The notes under the pieces were generated by a model that saw only the letters and a list, made by a program, of their open reading frames with translations, did no database searches and was not told the origin of the DNA. The position numbers and the translations under genes were made by a program. A stretch of 64,000 bases of DNA from Sipunculus nudus (Eukaryota > Annelida > Sipuncula > Golfingiida > Sipunculidae): contig CM049318.1 in assembly GCA_026874595.1 (NCBI GenBank), positions 47,596,456 to 47,660,455 of the forward strand, in the 5' to 3' direction. Shown here one piece after another: positions 12,129-23,200 of the stretch; the stretch's first letter is position 1; every line of letters begins with the position of its first letter.

Positions 12129-14072
12129 CTGAAAAAAAACAAAGAGTGCCAATATGTGACTCAGCATGAGGAATAACTCTGAAATCATAGCATGCTGACA
12201 GAATGAATATTGAACGAGATTTGAAACTTGAGTGATAAATTAAATATGTAACCACACTAAAGGACTCTGTCCATCAGACATGATAGACTGATCAGTTTAA
12301 CTAATGAGCGTATCAGTATCATGTAGCTATTCATGTGAACAAATACCACTGGAAACACCTTACATGCTGGCTTACTCAGGAGTGGAATTTTAATTAATGA
12401 AAAAAGCCAGATGAACTGCTGGTAGCTGACACATTGTGACAAGATTTTTCCCTGGCACTGCTGGGCCTAAGTTGGCATTTATGATGTGGTTGTGGGGGAC
12501 ATCCAGGGCAGATATTTTTTCTGCTTAATACTGCTTAAAAGAAAAATGAGTGCTCAAAATAATACCTAAATTTGAGAAATGCTTTTAAAGTTGTACCTTT
12601 GTTATGCATTCATCAAACAAATCTTTTGTTTTAATAAAAACATTTTTTTAAGCCAACTTAAGCCAAGATATCACAACTTATCAATAGTTAAAGGTTTCTA
12701 GTTCTGAAAGGATCAAAGGTGCTTAGTCTTCCACATTGTAATGTAAGGATAGGATTTGAGCTATGGCATATCAAAAACCTATGATGCGATGTGGATTATA
12801 AAGTGTTTTTGAGTAGTTTTGGGAATAAGTTGTAATTTCACAATCAATCATCAGTAAACACTGGTTGACCTCTAGGAGACCTCTTATCAAACACAAATAT
12901 GTACATCCTCTCAGCTGATACAATGTCTTACAAATTGGCTAATATATCTAAGAACTCTATAGCCTATATGTTCATAGTAAACTTGGGTGTAAATGTATTA
13001 GTAAACACAAATTGTTCTCAAGTTTGTTTGCATAAGCTTAGGAAAGCCTACTTCTGTTATTATATAGCCTAATCTCTACAGAAAAACTCTGTAATTGATT
13101 ATGGCAATGCAAGATCAATCATCCGATCGTCTACATCAGCCAACCAACGACTGATTATAATCGATCATCAATCCCAACACCACCCTTTTCAGTTGAAATG
13201 TGGACAAAATTGTAAATCATTTGTGGTGTCCTGGTTAACAATTATCAGACAGACATAGTCTTTACCACTAGTCTCACAGAATCTACTGATCCAGGTCACC
13301 ATATAAAAGTGACTCAAGTTTAGGTTAAACTAGAAATAAAAAGTCCTGCAGGACTTACCAATGCCTTTCAAGAATATACAGCCTAGCCCTAGATAATAAA
13401 TTCAGAAAAAGTGATTAGTTTGAGTTCTGAAGGCTACTTCTTCACTGCCATACACCCCTGGTGCTCTTGTTACTTAGTCTATTTAATGGTTATCTGACAA
13501 ACAGGGTGAACACACAAAAGCTTCCACTGATGAATTGCTACCACATTGTTTCAGACATTGTGATAAGCAATATTCCCCTCAGTTGGTACAAGGGGTAAAA
13601 AAATTCTCTGCTGACTCCAGGTACCAAATGTGGTCGGAAGGCCACCTTGGAAAATTTTGAATTCAAAGTATAATTATTTTTGTCTTGTATAACTTTCACA
13701 TAAAAAAGTATCATGTGCCAGTGCATGTCTACATCAACTTGAACTTTTCCTATAAAGTCTATAACATTTTTGTTAATTAGAATTTTAACATGCAGTTGCT
13801 TGCATTAGTAGCATAAGTAATTATCACATGCTACCATCCTTAATCTAAATACCACCCTAAAGAGTTCATGTCTGAAATTCAATGCTGAAGTGGTGAAATA
13901 AATTTGACAGAAAGAAACATGGATAAATCAGCCTTCAGGCCCACTGGTCAATTCAGTAATGTGATATGGAATTTTGGTGGTTTGCATATAATTTATTGAT
14001 AAACCAAATAATGAGCTGTCCCAGTGACCCTGTGCAAGCTTGGTCACAAGAAGTGCCTTCAAAACTGGTGCG

Positions 14073-14304
14073 GCATGCTTGCAGCACACCTGGTGGCTGC
14101 TGATATACTTGTAACCTGACACACAAAAGTGTTCCTACTGGCCTTGCTAGTGAAGCTTGCTTTATTAGCGAAGCGGTAGAACGTCTTACTTGTGTGTCAC
14201 AGGTTACAGGTTCGAACCCTCATTCGGGCCCAGTTTCTATTTTCACCTGTTACATACTGATAATATAAGTATATCAGCAGCCACCAGGTGTGCTGCAAGC
14301 ATGC
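14073..14304. repeat. Perfect 38-bp inverted repeat enclosing a tRNA-like sequence
   Basis: The 38 bases at 14073-14110 (GCATGCTTGCAGCACACCTG then GTGGCTGCTGATATACTT) recur exactly inverted at 14267-14304. Between them, about 14155-14230, lie TTAGCGAAGCGGTAGAACG (A-box-like) and GGTTCGAACCC (perfect B box). The T stem pairs only partly, so it is a tRNA-derived relic rather than a tRNA gene. A foldback/MITE element with a Pol III promoter-like core is the simplest reading. Confidence 0.8.
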
Positions 14305-14319
14305 TGTACCAGTGATATA

Positions 14320-15075
14320 CTCAAGATTGTGGCCAGGTACATGCCACAGTACCTAGGCACAAGTACAGGCACTTGTGAAATGGTCAGGTATAGGTCCAGG
14401 AATAGAATTTTTTTAGAGTACCCAGGTACAGGTCCAGGTATTTTAGGAAAGTACCTAGGTACAGGTACAAATCAAAACCATGAACTAATCATAATTGTAT
14501 AAATGTCATCTAGATATGTGATGATAAATTATAGAAGAATGACAGAATACACTATAATAAGTATTATTAAAGTATTGAATTAACACTGCCTATGTCTTCA
14601 GGAAATACACAAGACAGCCTTTGGTAAAAGTGATAAATATACAAAGTTGAGCTGAGAGTTCAGGGATATAAACATATATATTTTCTTCACTTCTTCATTT
14701 ACTCTTCACAAGTGTTCTGTGTGTACTAGACAACTATTTACATGAGGCATGTGAGCAACTGTTCATATCCTTTACTGGTTCCCCTCTACTCGTCCTGATA
14801 ATGCCACAATCATCTACCTGCTAAGATGCTGGAGGTAGACCACCAACTAGTCCTAGCCAACTCAACTTCAAAGGGAGCAGGGATAAATGCTTGGTAAATA
14901 GCCCTGCCTGAGATAGTATACTGCCATGACAGGGGTGACAACTTTGTACATGAATGTAAATGTCCCAAGCCTGATGTTCATTTCTAGTATCACACATGTA
15001 CCTGGAGTACCTTATACCAGGTACAGGTACTTTAGTTCCAGGTACAGGTATGTCCTACTCTAGCTACAGTATGTA
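14320..15075. repeat. AGGTACAGGTAC-rich low-complexity sequence
   Basis: Two clusters (14335-14475 and 14997-15075) are built from short units such as GTACCTAGGTACAGGTAC and CCAGGTACAGG. A smaller patch occurs at 19672-19702 (GGTACAGTACTACAGGTACT). Between the clusters is unique AT-rich sequence. Confidence 0.6.
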
Positions 15076-16241
15076 CTGCTCTACCATGGTTAACATGGAT
15101 AGCACTACAGGTTAATTGAGAGTTTACCTACAGATACATCCATGGACAGATCTGTCCAAAGAGGTTTGGGCACATATTCCTTGTGTAGCATGAAGAGACC
15201 AAATAACCCCTATATATTATAATTAATTATATTTAAATACAGATGTTTAGACTCCATTGGGGCCATAATTACTGCTCAATGATCAGTTTATCTGAAAGTA
15301 GGGGCACTTACTGGGAAGAAATTATGTTTTTCACAAGAAAATACAATCTTTACCCTATATTTTATATTGTGATAAGGTAGCCCCTAATATTTCTATTAAT
15401 GTGAAACTGGAAAATAATATAAATTCTAATCCCATTCCATCAATGCACAAATACCCACCAAAAAGAGAGTGAAAAAAACCTAACCAAGCAGACCAAATAG
15501 GACCTTGGAATATAAAGATATTCCTTTATGAAATAATTTTCACAAGTGGAAACTAAATTCAATTTTTTATGAATTAGGTGTATTGAGATGTTACACCCTT
15601 TCTTACAATTCTGAAACGGGGAAAACCTCCAGGCATGACTATATAGAATATCTCAAGTACCTCCCTGAGGCACAAAACCTCTTTAAAAAGAAAATGTTTT
15701 TATATTCAGACAGAGCCAGATGCAGCCCAGTTAGTCACTCTTATAAGATCACAGATACTAACCCTGGTGCTCTACCCTCAGCCATGTTATGTAATACCCA
15801 AGACTGGCCTAATTATAGGCCTACAGCACTGACCTGTCTAAATATACAACACTATTGCTAAGTACATTTGTACAATATTATGACCAGTGGGCCCTGGATA
15901 GATGAATCTGCTCAAAAGTCAAGGATTTTATATTTCACTAGTGCAATATAGAAATTCAGAAAATGGAATAACTAAAGGAACACAAACAGACCTGCAGTAC
16001 TTTAGTAAATGTTATCATTTCCTTGCTATAACCATCTTTTCGGCATGCAGAAACCCGCACTAAAATATCATGTAGCCCACCTGGCCCCGCATATCAGAGA
16101 TTTTAGCCTCCACCTGCCCCGCAGTTAATTTTTTTTTGCCTGACCAACAGAATCATGAAGAAGTCAGCCTGTTGGGGCCCGCAGGGTGGGTTGTGGGCCC
16201 TGCAGCTTGCGGAGCGGGTTTGGGCCTACACAGGGCTCTGA

Positions 16242-18510
16242 TCTGTATGGGCTCAACTTTTTACAGGAACTGACCGAAACTGAGTTCATATTACCGGAAC
16301 TGACCAAAACTGACTGCATTTTATCAGAACTTAAAAGAAAATAAGGCACTTGTTAAGTTATTTTAAAACATATTTTATAATATCATAACTTGATGAGTTA
16401 TAACCAAGTGTGACTACCAATATCTTACGTGGATCTGCTTAAAATCAAAAATGGTACTGGAACTGACTTGAAGAACATACATTTGATTTTACTTTACTTC
16501 ACCCCAAATTGTTTTTAATAGTAAAGTTGCAAAACAGCAGATCAGTCAGCATGGATATACCAGTATCAAAATAATTTAAAAAAAAAACCAAGCAAAAGAC
16601 GAACAATTTTATAATACTTCCCAATATTCTATGTCCATGTTTAATGTATAATCCATGTATAATGTTATTAAAAATTACATGTCTTTGTCAACAACAAATA
16701 CCTCATGAGGCAAGTAAACTTAAGATATGGACCATGACAATTTACTGGTCTACAGTATCTACCCCTAGCTCTTGTGCTGTCTCCCTTCCGGAGATATTCA
16801 TGGAAACAGATATATAGCCTACACCGCAATATTTGCAGTTATACAGTAAATGAAAATGGAACCCCATGAAACTATATAAAAAAAATTTTTTGAGTGCGAA
16901 AAAATTGAGCCCCGTAAATATAATGCCAACCACAGTATGTAAGCACAGTATGAGGCAAGTAAACTTAAGATATGGACCATGACAATTTACTGGTCTACAG
17001 TATCTACCCCTAGCTCTTGTGCTGTCTCCCTTCCGGAGATATCCATGGAAACAGATACATAGCCTACACTGCAATATTTGCAGTTATACAGTATCCAGAT
17101 TATTATAAAGACAGTGACCAACAGCTCATAACTCCTGTTTTAAAATCTATTTCATCTGGACCTATCGATGTTAAGCATCAAGTTGCTGGGTTTTATGATT
17201 ACAATTTGTACCATTTGAAAAACAAATGTGAAATTCCACTATACAGTCAATCATGATCAGTTTGAGTAAGGATTCATTCAAACAGCTTATTTATTCATGA
17301 CAAATGCATGGAATGTGTTGGACATTTCTGTCCTTATCACCTTGGATTGTTAGATTTATTTATCTCTTAGTGTTGCACATGTAACATATTTGAAATTTAA
17401 ATTCAGAAATAATTATATGAACCCAAAGGAGAAGTTTTCTTTTTAACATCTTTTTTTGCATTAATTTTAATACATGGGCCATCAGGAATCTACAAATACT
17501 AAAAAATAGTCCTGTGGGGATGCTGCTATATATATAGGCCCTTCCAGTGGATAAAATTTGTCCCACAAAGGGGCGCCCATCATTTTTTGGCGATATTTAG
17601 GACATGATGTTACAATGGCAGAACATTTTAGATAAACTTATTAATGTATACTTTGCAACTTTCTACACGTTTCTTCATAAATTGACAGTGCTAGATGGTG
17701 TCTTTCAGCTGCTGATGTATTTTATCATATTTATGATAATTAAGTCAAAATGTCAAAATAAACTGCTTTCTCAAATATTAAATTAAATGTTTCACTCAAA
17801 GTTTTGCACAGTATAGTGGGGGTTTCCTTGTATAGAGCTGCAGAAAATATGTCTTCTTTTTATTCACTCAGAACTCTACTGACAAGTAAAAAAGCATCAA
17901 TGAGCAATCTCATTAAAGCCTCAACAGCTCAGAGTGACAAGCCTAGGGGTGAGGGCAGCCAGCCAGTCATTAGCACCCCTAATCAGCTCATCACACCCTG
18001 CAGTTGCTCAAAGAGAACAAAAACAGATCAATCAGAGGGTGATGGACTAATCAGCATTCTTTCTTTCATTCTAAAATTCTGTCATTCTGCTTTAATTGAT
18101 TGTTCAGAATATTCAAAATTGTTTTGGAAAAGATGCTGAAAATATTATAATTTTACTGAGGAAATTATATTTGTCCAAATGTAAATTAAATCGAAAATTA
18201 CATGAAATTGTCCGCTTTACATAAAAATTGAAAGATTTTATAAAACTTAACAAATATCTACAAATGAACATAAATGGAAAAGAAGGTACTTTTATGTTAT
18301 GATCATTTCACAAAACCTTGTATTTTATCGTGTATATTATGTTGTGTTGTTACTGTATTACAATATGTTTCACATTGTCTGAGAATATGGAAACAGAAAA
18401 TGTAAATTAAATGGAGTTTAATATGTTTTAAAGTCAGTACTGGTCAGTTCCTGTCAGTTCTGGTAAAAGAGGTCGGTTTTGGTAAAAAGTCGAACCGATC
18501 TGAATAATAC
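16242..18510. mobile_element. 2.3-kb element with imperfect inverted ends
   Basis: The left end (16242-16325: CAACTTTTTACAGGAACTGA and CCGGAACTGACCAAAACTGA) resembles the reverse complement of the right end (18435-18510: CAGTTCCTGTCAGTTCTGG, GGTTTTGGTAAAAAGTCGAA). Internal open frames at 17017-17256 and 17804-18139 show no recognisable domain. It is interpreted as a decayed DNA transposon in PGAP3 intron 1; the superfamily is unknown. Confidence 0.5.
16700..17095 (+). repeat. Local duplication of about 145 bp
   Basis: The block starting GAGGCAAGTAAACTTAAGAT and running through CTTCCGGAGATAT to CAGTTATACAGTA occurs at about 16707 and again at about 16952, period about 245 bp, nearly identical. 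It lies inside the 16242-18510 element. Confidence 0.85.
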
Positions 18511-18744
18511 TAGTACAGTACACCAACACAATTGTATTCAGCAGGAAAAAGGACCCAATCAGGTATCTTTATTATCATGCCCCTCTATGGTCAAGAGGTA
18601 CAATCTGTAGCTAGCCTACTAATAACGGCCCGAATGTCGAATCACTCACGCACCTTTACAGCGCCGACTATGCCATGTCACACAACAAGGGATGCTTTCT
18701 AACATATAACTGCCTATAATACTACTCAAATATCACTTTCTTAC

Positions 18745-18850
18745 CTAAACTCAATCACAGGTTATGACATAATACATCTTTTATATACAATCTCCATGTA
18801 GTCGTATCAACATCCTTCTACGTCCGCCATGATCAACTGTACGGTGTTGC
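18745..18850 (-). other. PGAP3: Probable PGAP3 untranslated exon 1
   Basis: Exon 2 opens with a splice acceptor 3 nt before its ATG, so a 5' untranslated exon must exist upstream. The best candidate ends at 18745 with donor GAGTTTAG|GTAAGAAAG on the minus strand. It holds at least three short upstream ORFs: ATG at 18830 (7 codons, ATGGCGGACGTAG start), one nested after it, and one near the 3' end (MEIVYKRCIMS). None runs into the PGAP3 frame. The 5' boundary is a guess; a TACGTCAT (CRE-like) site at 18877-18884 lies just upstream. Confidence 0.5.
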
Positions 18851-18989
18851 GTAAAATATCATTCCATTTTTTTTAATACGTCATCAGGAAACCCCCACCT
18901 TTTGGTATAACTCACACCTTCACAATCTCGCATAACTCTCAGTCGGATTTATCACATCTTGATACAATGTTTTTAGATAATTCGAGGAC

Positions 18990-19075
18990 CTAAAGGGGGG
19001 TTTTGGAGGGTCTCCCCCCAATCATTACTCATGTTGATTGTCATATCCTGGGGGGGGGGGGGGGTCTCCCCCCAA
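18990..19075 (+). repeat. Short G/C-tract duplication
   Basis: The phrase GGGTCTCCCCCCAAT followed by ATTACTCAT or ATTTACTCAT occurs twice, near 19008 and 19063, each after a G-rich run; the second has 14 consecutive G. It looks like a small tandem duplication. A long C tract followed by an A tract lies further on at about 19535-19557. Confidence 0.6.
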
Positions 19076-19312
19076 TATTTACTCATATTCATTCTTATAA
19101 CCAAAGTAAACAATCATTCATCTTTACCTTTTACTCTCCTTATTCATATTTCAACTAGTTACACCAAGCGATCGATTTGGTGTTTGTACGAAGTTGATTT
19201 GCTGATCACATGATCATGACTCCTGGTGAAGTAGTACCCCACAGTGTACCACTTGATCACATTTTTAAATCCAGGTTTAAATACCCCCTTTTCCGCGGTT
19301 CTGCAACGAGTT

Positions 19313-19384
19313 CTGTGTGGCATAGTGGTTATGCAATTGGACTTGTACGCCTCCTGTCAGTGGTTCGAGACCTGATCCAGCACG
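19313..19384 (+). repeat. tRNA-like sequence, probable SINE head
   Basis: TGGCATAGTGGTTATGCA fits a Pol III A box, and GGTTCGAGACC about 40 nt further on fits a B box. The flanks do not form a clean acceptor stem (GTGTGG against CCAGCAC needs an indel), so this is read as a SINE head or tRNA relic rather than a working tRNA gene. Confidence 0.45.
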
Positions 19385-19979
19385 CTGTCATTGCATGTCA
19401 TGTCAAATGTACTAATATTTCATGTATTTCATTTCTTCCAGGTACTTCCACGCAGCCAAGTTCAAGATGTCACATGAACAAATATCACAAGTGAAACAGG
19501 AGTCAGTAAACAGTTGTTATATATGTTCTGAAACCCCCCCCCCCCCCCAAAAAAAAAACAAAAAAACTATACCCCTTTTTTCTCTCTATCCCCATCAACT
19601 ATATCGCCCTCTTAACCTTGTTTGCTAACCAGGGGTGCGTGAGTGATTCGACATTCGCTCCCTAATAACAGCTAGGTACAGTACTACAGGTACTACAGTA
19701 CTTCACTGACGTCAGCAACCAGTGCTCCCTTTTCACTGGCAGAGACCATGGTGGCTGGACACTTGGTTAATTTTTTTTGTGGATGATCGATTATACTTTA
19801 AACAGAGAAGTGTTACCCAAATGCATTTCTAGATTTTTGTGGATTTACCGCACTTAACTTAATTATGCAAATCATGAAAAAATAAAAAAAATACCGAATA
19901 CAAGCCACTTCTGTCAGTCCCACTAGCAAAAGCAACTCGGTTGACAGGCACGCTGCAACAGGCCCGGTGTATGTGTAAG

Positions 19980-20183
19980 GTCAAGGCCAGGAATTTGTTA
20001 ACTCGCTACCGATTGGTTCCTAATGATATCCGGTTCCGCCCATCCAATCAGTAAAGTTAACACATGTCAGTTTGGCAACGCATTTCCGCACAGATGACAG
20101 GGAGCTAGGGGCGTTTGATGTTATGTCCAAGTTGATGCATCTGATCACGTTTCTTATGTCAGTGGACTTAGCTTGGTTTAATC
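19980..20183 (+). promoter_or_regulatory. Proximal promoter of AVL9
   Basis: Upstream of the AVL9 ATG are an inverted CCAAT box (GATTGGTT, 20011-20018), a direct CCAAT box (ATCCAATCAG, 20042-20051) and a GC-box-like CCGCCC (20036-20041), with no TATA box. The arrangement of paired CCAAT boxes is typical of housekeeping genes. The transcription start is not resolved. Confidence 0.4.
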
Positions 20184-20261
20184 ATGGCCGAAGCCGAAGA
20201 CAGGGAAACCCCAATCCTCCATGTAATCGTGGTAGGATTTCATCACAAAAAAGGATGCCAG
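20184..20261 (+). CDS. AVL9: AVL9 exon 1, start codon
   Basis: The ATG at 20184 is in context ATCATGG and gives 26 codons ending HVIVVGFHHKKGCQ, the near-invariant N-terminal strand of the DENN domain. The start fits the family, where 10-20 variable residues precede this motif. The donor CAG|GTTGGT is chosen because phase 0 joins correctly to the IEYSYPP start of exon 2 (human CQVEFSYPP). Any 5' untranslated exon was not resolved. Confidence 0.93.
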
Positions 20262-23200
20262 GTTGGTGGAGTGTTATTGATACCTGGACTCCAGTCCAGG
20301 TGGAGTCTGAACTGGTGTTCCGTGATAAATCATCATCTGTCATCGATAACACACTATATCAGTCATACTGTCATAATGGAAATTCCTTGTAATTATACAT
20401 ATCATTAGACAGATTATGAGCCCTGGATCAGAAATGTTTTTGAATAAGTAAATATAATAATAATGGGATCTCCCTAAACGGGAATCCACAGCTTTTCTTT
20501 GAGGCTTGAGTTATTAATCTCCCTAAATGAGTCATGTTACAAATTCAGGTATTGGTGGTGCCATCTGCATCAACCTATTTTGAATAGGGGTCATCGTTCA
20601 TCAGTACATAAACCCATAATTTCTCATGAATAGCAGGAGCTAGCATCCCCAGATTTTATGGTCACATATCAAATGTTGTTGGATTTAGCTTTTTGTGGTG
20701 CCACCTGCTTCAACTTACATTTTTCAGGGGAAAAGCTTGATAACCTTTGAAAATATTCTTCTCTGATATCATTCAGCCAATAATAATTGAATAATAATAT
20801 TATTTGAATAATAAATAGTTAAAACTCTTATCTTATTTGTGCTAGTGCTACTCTTTGGTAGGGATAACCAGAAATTATTAAATAACAGTTAACTCATTTG
20901 TAAAAAGCATAATTAACATGCCTGGTATTGGACAGTTTGTTTTTTTCAAATACTTCTACTGCAATATAGATAAAGCTATATGGCCAAGTCAAAACTTGTG
21001 TGACACCATTTCCAAATGTAAAAAAATATATATGGCATAAGTCCTCTTCCCTCACTTCAGTGATATTATCATAATCTTACATAACTTGAGTTTAACACCA
21101 TCAATTCATAATACAGCTTATACTACCACACAAAACCAGAATTTGCCTACCTCCTCTTCCAAATCATATTTTGTGATCATATTTAACATCTGAGCCCCGT
21201 GACCCATAGGTCCCTTGTTTGACAAGTAAGCATACTAAATAACAATCTCAGAAACAATAGGGGCTAGGATCACCAAATTTTGGGAAAATGTTGGTCACAT
21301 GACTCATATTTGAAATTGCAGTTCTTATGGCGCCACCTACACGACCTGTTTTTAAGGCAAAAACCTCCAAATTTAAGCATCTTTAAGCTTAAAAATGTAT
21401 ATATAATGAAATGGTTAAGCTGAATCGTTTAACTTTTTACAAGAATATTCTAGGACAGGATATTTTTTCATTTTTATAAGAAAAAAGGTTGGGTTCATTG
21501 ATATTTGGTAGAGTCATATTATATATAGAAGGCTTAAATTGGTCTTGAGTCCATTAGTAAGCCTATTTCAAATTGAACACTGCAATAGTCTTCTTCTGTA
21601 AAACTGTTGTTTCAATTTATGTAATATTGCACAACGATAATTCTTAGCTGGCCTTTGTTCAAATTTACTTAATAATTGTTGGAACAGTTATAAGACCTTT
21701 GAAAATGAAAGGATTGCATCTTTCATTATTCTTAACAAATTTATAAAAAAAATCTTATGAATACATCAGCTTGAAAAAAAAGCATTTTAGCCAAAGTCTT
21801 TCAATATGTGTAAACAGATTTACCAACAGGCCAAGATTGTGTCTGTATCTATAAAGAGCTTTGCAGAATGCCAAGTATTTCAGATTTGGCAACAGCCCAA
21901 AGGTCAGCCTGGATCTTTTTATAGCTTTTGGCTGTTGCCAGCTGTATCAGATTAGGCAACAGGTGAAGAGTTCACTCAGTGCAGCCAGGAACAGGTGAAG
22001 AGTTCACTCAGTGCAGTAGCTGCATTCTATTTATAGCTTTGGCAGATGGCCCACTCCATCAGATTTGGCAATAGGTCAAGAATTCAGTCACTGCACACTC
22101 AGATTGCAAGATTTCAAAAGGTCAGGTCAGCTCCATGCCCCTTCTAGGCTGTGGGCAGTTCCTGGGTGCCCTTGGCCCTGCATACTCTCAGGGGTCATAA
22201 GTTCAGTTGAGTTTTTCTGAGCTAGGCTTGGGGCTGTTGCTGGCTGCACTAAGACCTTGGTGACTTGTTATTTACTGACAAAAACATTATTTTAGCCCTT
22301 TTCATTTTAAAACTGTTTGATGATCTCAAGCTGGGGGTATCGGTATGGTTATTTCAGTTATATAAAAATAGATTGGGTTTGTTGATATTGGTAGAGTCAT
22401 AGAAAGCTGAAATTGGTCTTGTGGTCATTAGTAAGCCTATTTTAAACTGAGGGCTACAATAGTCTTCTTCTGTAAAACTGTTGTTTCAACTTCTGTAACA
22501 TTATCATTGCACAAAAAAGATTTTTAGGAGGCCTTTGTTCAAGTTTACTTTAATGATTGTTGGTGGAATTATTGGACCTTGAACAATGAAAGGACTAAAT
22601 CTTTTATTATTCTCAATAATTTGATAAAACAATCTTATTGATATGTAAGCTTGAAAAAAAAAGCATTGTTGCCAAAGTCTTTCAGTATGTGTAAACAAAT
22701 TTACCAACAAGCAAAGATTGTGTCTGTATCTGTATATAGCTTGGCAGACCGCCAGCTATTTCAGATTTGGCAACAGGCCAAAGGTTACTCTAGATCTATT
22801 AATAGGGATTGGCAGAATGCCAACTGTGTCAGGTTATGCAATTGGTCAAGAGTTCATTCAGTGCAACCAGGTACTGGTCAACAGTTCACTCAGTGCAGCC
22901 AAGTGCAGATAAAGAGTTCACTCAGTGCAGTAATTTTAGCCATCTATTTGTCACAGTTCACACGCGGCAACTGCCTTTCTCACCTTACCCTGGTAAGCCA
23001 CGTGCATCAAACTCAGGAGAAGTTTGATGTATTGGCCTGATATTTTGACCTTTCTATGTGTCTATGATGCCTTTCTCTTCACAAGACCGATGTCACCACC
23101 TACAATGACTTTTGCACAGTGTGAGTGCCTGCTTATTTCTCTGGAGGGATTTGATATATAAACCTGAAATTTCACATATTTTTACATAATGGATAGCTTT

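Larger units (their letters stand above)
12129..18744 (-). other. PGAP3 intron 1
   Basis: 6.6 kb from the probable donor at 18744 to the acceptor before exon 2. It holds the 38-bp hairpin with tRNA-like core, GTACC-rich sequence, and the 2.3-kb element with inverted ends listed separately. Stretches 12450-14070 and 15080-16200 show nothing recognisable beyond AT-rich unique sequence. Confidence 0.5.
18631..19657. repeat. Perfect 24-bp inverted repeat flanking the divergent promoter interval
   Basis: CGAATGTCGAATCACTCACG plus CACC at 18631-18654 recurs exactly inverted at 19634-19657, about 1 kb apart. The left arm is within PGAP3 intron 1 (about 90 bp after the probable donor) and the right arm is about 530 bp before the AVL9 ATG. 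The interval contains the candidate PGAP3 first exon and a tRNA-like sequence. It could be the remains of a mobile element or a paired regulatory element. Confidence 0.75.

Noticed and set aside
17017-17256. Transposase fragment in the 16242-18510 element
   Set aside because: The sequence looks somewhat protein-like, but I could not match it to any transposase motif, so no function is claimed.
19313-19384. Functional tRNA gene
   Set aside because: A and B boxes are present, but acceptor and anticodon stems do not pair properly.
22651-23040. 129-codon plus-strand ORF as a gene
   Set aside because: It is composed of the GAGTTCACTCAGTGCAG repeat units and the duplicated intron segment; a parallel copy at 21800-22100 is not open.
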